In this document: positions 62,258 to 64,000 of the stretch, in pieces
Layout: each line of letters begins with the position of its first letter
Numbering within the stretch: the first letter of the stretch is position 1
NCBI GenBank assembly: GCA_023053685.1
Contig: JALIGW010000002.1
Coordinates: 256,608,846 to 256,672,845, forward strand
DNA length: 64,000 nucleotides
Reading direction: 5' to 3'
From: Diadophis punctatus similis
Taxonomy: Eukaryota; Chordata; Lepidosauria; Squamata; Dipsadidae
Translations under genes and position numbers: made by a program
The notes under the pieces: model-generated
What the model was told of the DNA's origin: nothing
Database searches by the model: none
Seen by the model: only the letters and a program-made list of their open reading frames with translations

Positions 62258-64000
62258 TATTTGGTTGATTCCTGTGAGGTTTGAACTTCCAATGAGCTTC
62301 TAAAGCTTTGTCTCCCTCTCACTTCGGTTTCACTTTCAAGCCCTTCGGATGAGGCGAGCCAGTCAGTGTCCAAAGCCAATCTTCTGGGTCCTTGTGAGGG
62401 GCAGCTCATCCCCTGCAAGAAGCCCCCCATGTGGGTGTTGTGGACCATTGTCTAGGAATCCCAATTTCCCTCGAGAGAACCATCCCCTAAGCCAGGCTTG
62501 ACTTCCAAGGTGGAGCTTTTCCTCCATGGATAGTTCCCTTTATTGGGAGAGCGGAAGAGAAAACCACCTGTGCCCCCATCTCTTTGGCTCCTGTGCTCAC
62601 CTGCTCTGAGTCTCTTGGCAGCTAACCACCCTAGTTTCATTATCTACAAATTGCTGGTTTGGTTCCCCTGAGCAATGAAGCATCTATCACCAACAATGCC
62701 TTTTCTTTGTTAAGGAAATCTGATTATTTCTTCCTGTCATTGATCCATTTGGTGTTGTCCCTTCCCCAGGTGCCCCCACGCTATCTTGCAAGGGGAGGTA
62801 TTGACGACAGGAGTCCAAATCTTCTCCGGGAGATTTGAGATAGTTCCTAAAACCAGACACCGACTGATTCTTCCTATGGTGACCCCAAGACCCCAGATGA
62901 GGAAGGGGAGAGGAAAATTCTGCCCTTAGAGATTGAGGCTTATGGAGTCATGCAGAGCCAGTCTGGATGACCTCTGGAGGGGGCGAAGCTCAATAGGAGG
63001 GCTGTCTAAGAGCATCTAGGGATGCTGGGAAGAAGGGAGCGGTCTTCCACTCAGGGATGCCCCATTGAACCCCCCCCCCTCTTTCCCACAGAGCTGGTCT
63101 TCCCCTCTGTGGCAAATGTCTTCTACACCAGGAATGGCTTAAGGTAGATTTCTCAGAGGTCATCTAGTTCAACCCCCTGCTCGAGTAGGGGAGACCCTAC
63201 ACCATTTATACCATCAAGCAGGAGACCCAACACCATTAAAATCTGAGCCCCAAAGAGGGAGGGAGGCATTGGGTGCCAAAATGGGGCAGGACCCTCCGGT
63301 TGTGAATGAGAGAAATGGCTCAAACGACTGGGTGAATGTAGGGGGGAGTCTCAGGTTCCCCCCATGGCTCCCCACAAGTGCCTGGGGAGGACCCTGCCTG
63401 CTGGCATTTTGCTCCTCAAAAGAGGGCTTGAGGAGAAGCAGAAGAAGGGGGCCTCCGAGCAGGATGGGGTCCCACCCCTTCATCTCCCTGGATCTGCCCA
63501 CCCAACTCCCGAACGAATTCTGGCTTCGGACCCGAAGTAACCAGGATGGTTGATCCAGAGGCAGTGGAGGAAGGACCTTCCTGTGGGGGCAACAAAGAGG
63601 AAGAGGAGGAGGAAGAGGAAGGAAGGATTCCAGGGTTTTCTTACATCTGAAGTTTATTCTTTTATAGCAAAGCGAAGGGAAGGGAAGTGATTTGGAGGAA
63701 GAATAATGTAGATGAAGCTGCTGTGGGTTCAAAGCCAGGAGAGATGAGGGGGCTAGAGTGACAGGTCCGTCCAGCATCCCTGGGGACAGTCTAGATGGTC
63801 TCCACCCCTCACTCCCAAGAAAGAGAGGCCCCGAAAGGAAGCTGGAGGGGGTCTCAGCAGGAGAAGGTCCAGGCTGCCATCCTCTTCCTCTCCCCAACCT
63901 GCCACCTTTAGCCTCCATTTCTCAGAGGTTGCAAACAGGACAAAGAGTCATCAGCTACTAAAGAAGAAAAAATCCTTTTGCATCGGAGAGCAGGATTAAT
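62258..64000 (+). repeat. Start of a third duplication unit (right arm)
   Basis: It aligns with about 8,285-10,019 and about 39,630-41,785 through to the last base ('catcggagagcaggattaat'). It carries the hAT empty site 'gtctagat' near 63,790. By analogy class II exon 5 should lie about 1.2 kb beyond the window end, on the minus strand. Confidence 0.85.

Overview
The window is vertebrate nuclear DNA, most likely from a squamate reptile and perhaps a snake. It carries MHC class II beta exons, a C2H2 zinc-finger gene, several L1 lineages, CR1/L2-type LINEs, tRNA-type SINEs with the 'ggtggcgcagtggtta' head, hAT and Tc1 elements, a Ty1/copia element and a (GA)n/(GATA)n tract. No bacterial or operon logic applies. 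The species call is inference.

The framework is a segmentally duplicated MHC class II beta region. (1) About 366-12,060 is an inverted duplication. The left arm (366-4,030) carries a broken class II beta fragment on the + strand. The right arm (8,050-12,060) carries exons 3-5 of a second class II beta copy on the - strand. The spacer is LINE-derived. (2) Most of this block, with its right-hand flank, is repeated in tandem: about 2,375-24,080 corresponds to about 29,307-62,200. (3) A third unit starts near 62,258 and is cut off by the window end about 1.2 kb before its class II exon 5 should appear.

Only one class II beta gene looks complete, on the - strand at 42,799-56,525. It has exon 1 (signal peptide), exon 2 (beta-1), exon 3 (beta-2), exon 4 (connecting peptide and membrane segment), exon 5 (24 bp) and a tentative exon 6. 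An X1/X2/Y-type promoter module lies about 150 bp upstream of the ATG. Its intron 2 has grown to 11.3 kb through a Ty1/copia element, an L1-type element with ORF1 but no ORF2, a SINE and an L2-type LINE. The paralogue at 11,202-11,987 keeps good exons 3-5, but a deletion (junction near 19,800) removed exon 1, almost all of exon 2 and the promoter. The + strand fragment at the left edge has a half-deleted exon 3, a frameshift, a stop and a lost splice site.

Between the tandem copies (about 24,080-29,300) is unduplicated DNA with a CpG-rich promoter-like region, a CR1 3' end, a long (TA)n and a 23-finger C2H2 zinc-finger terminal exon (26,605-28,949) whose last codons and stop come from a SINE.

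Because the paralogous copies supply empty sites, several insertions can be defined almost to the base: an L1 with an open ORF2 (33,429-37,550), two hAT elements (41,165-41,588; 61,330-62,056), a palindromic Tc1-type MITE (23,751-24,038), a SINE (about 32,028-32,260) and an L2 (54,460-55,071). All assignments come from reading the sequence; no database search was run.
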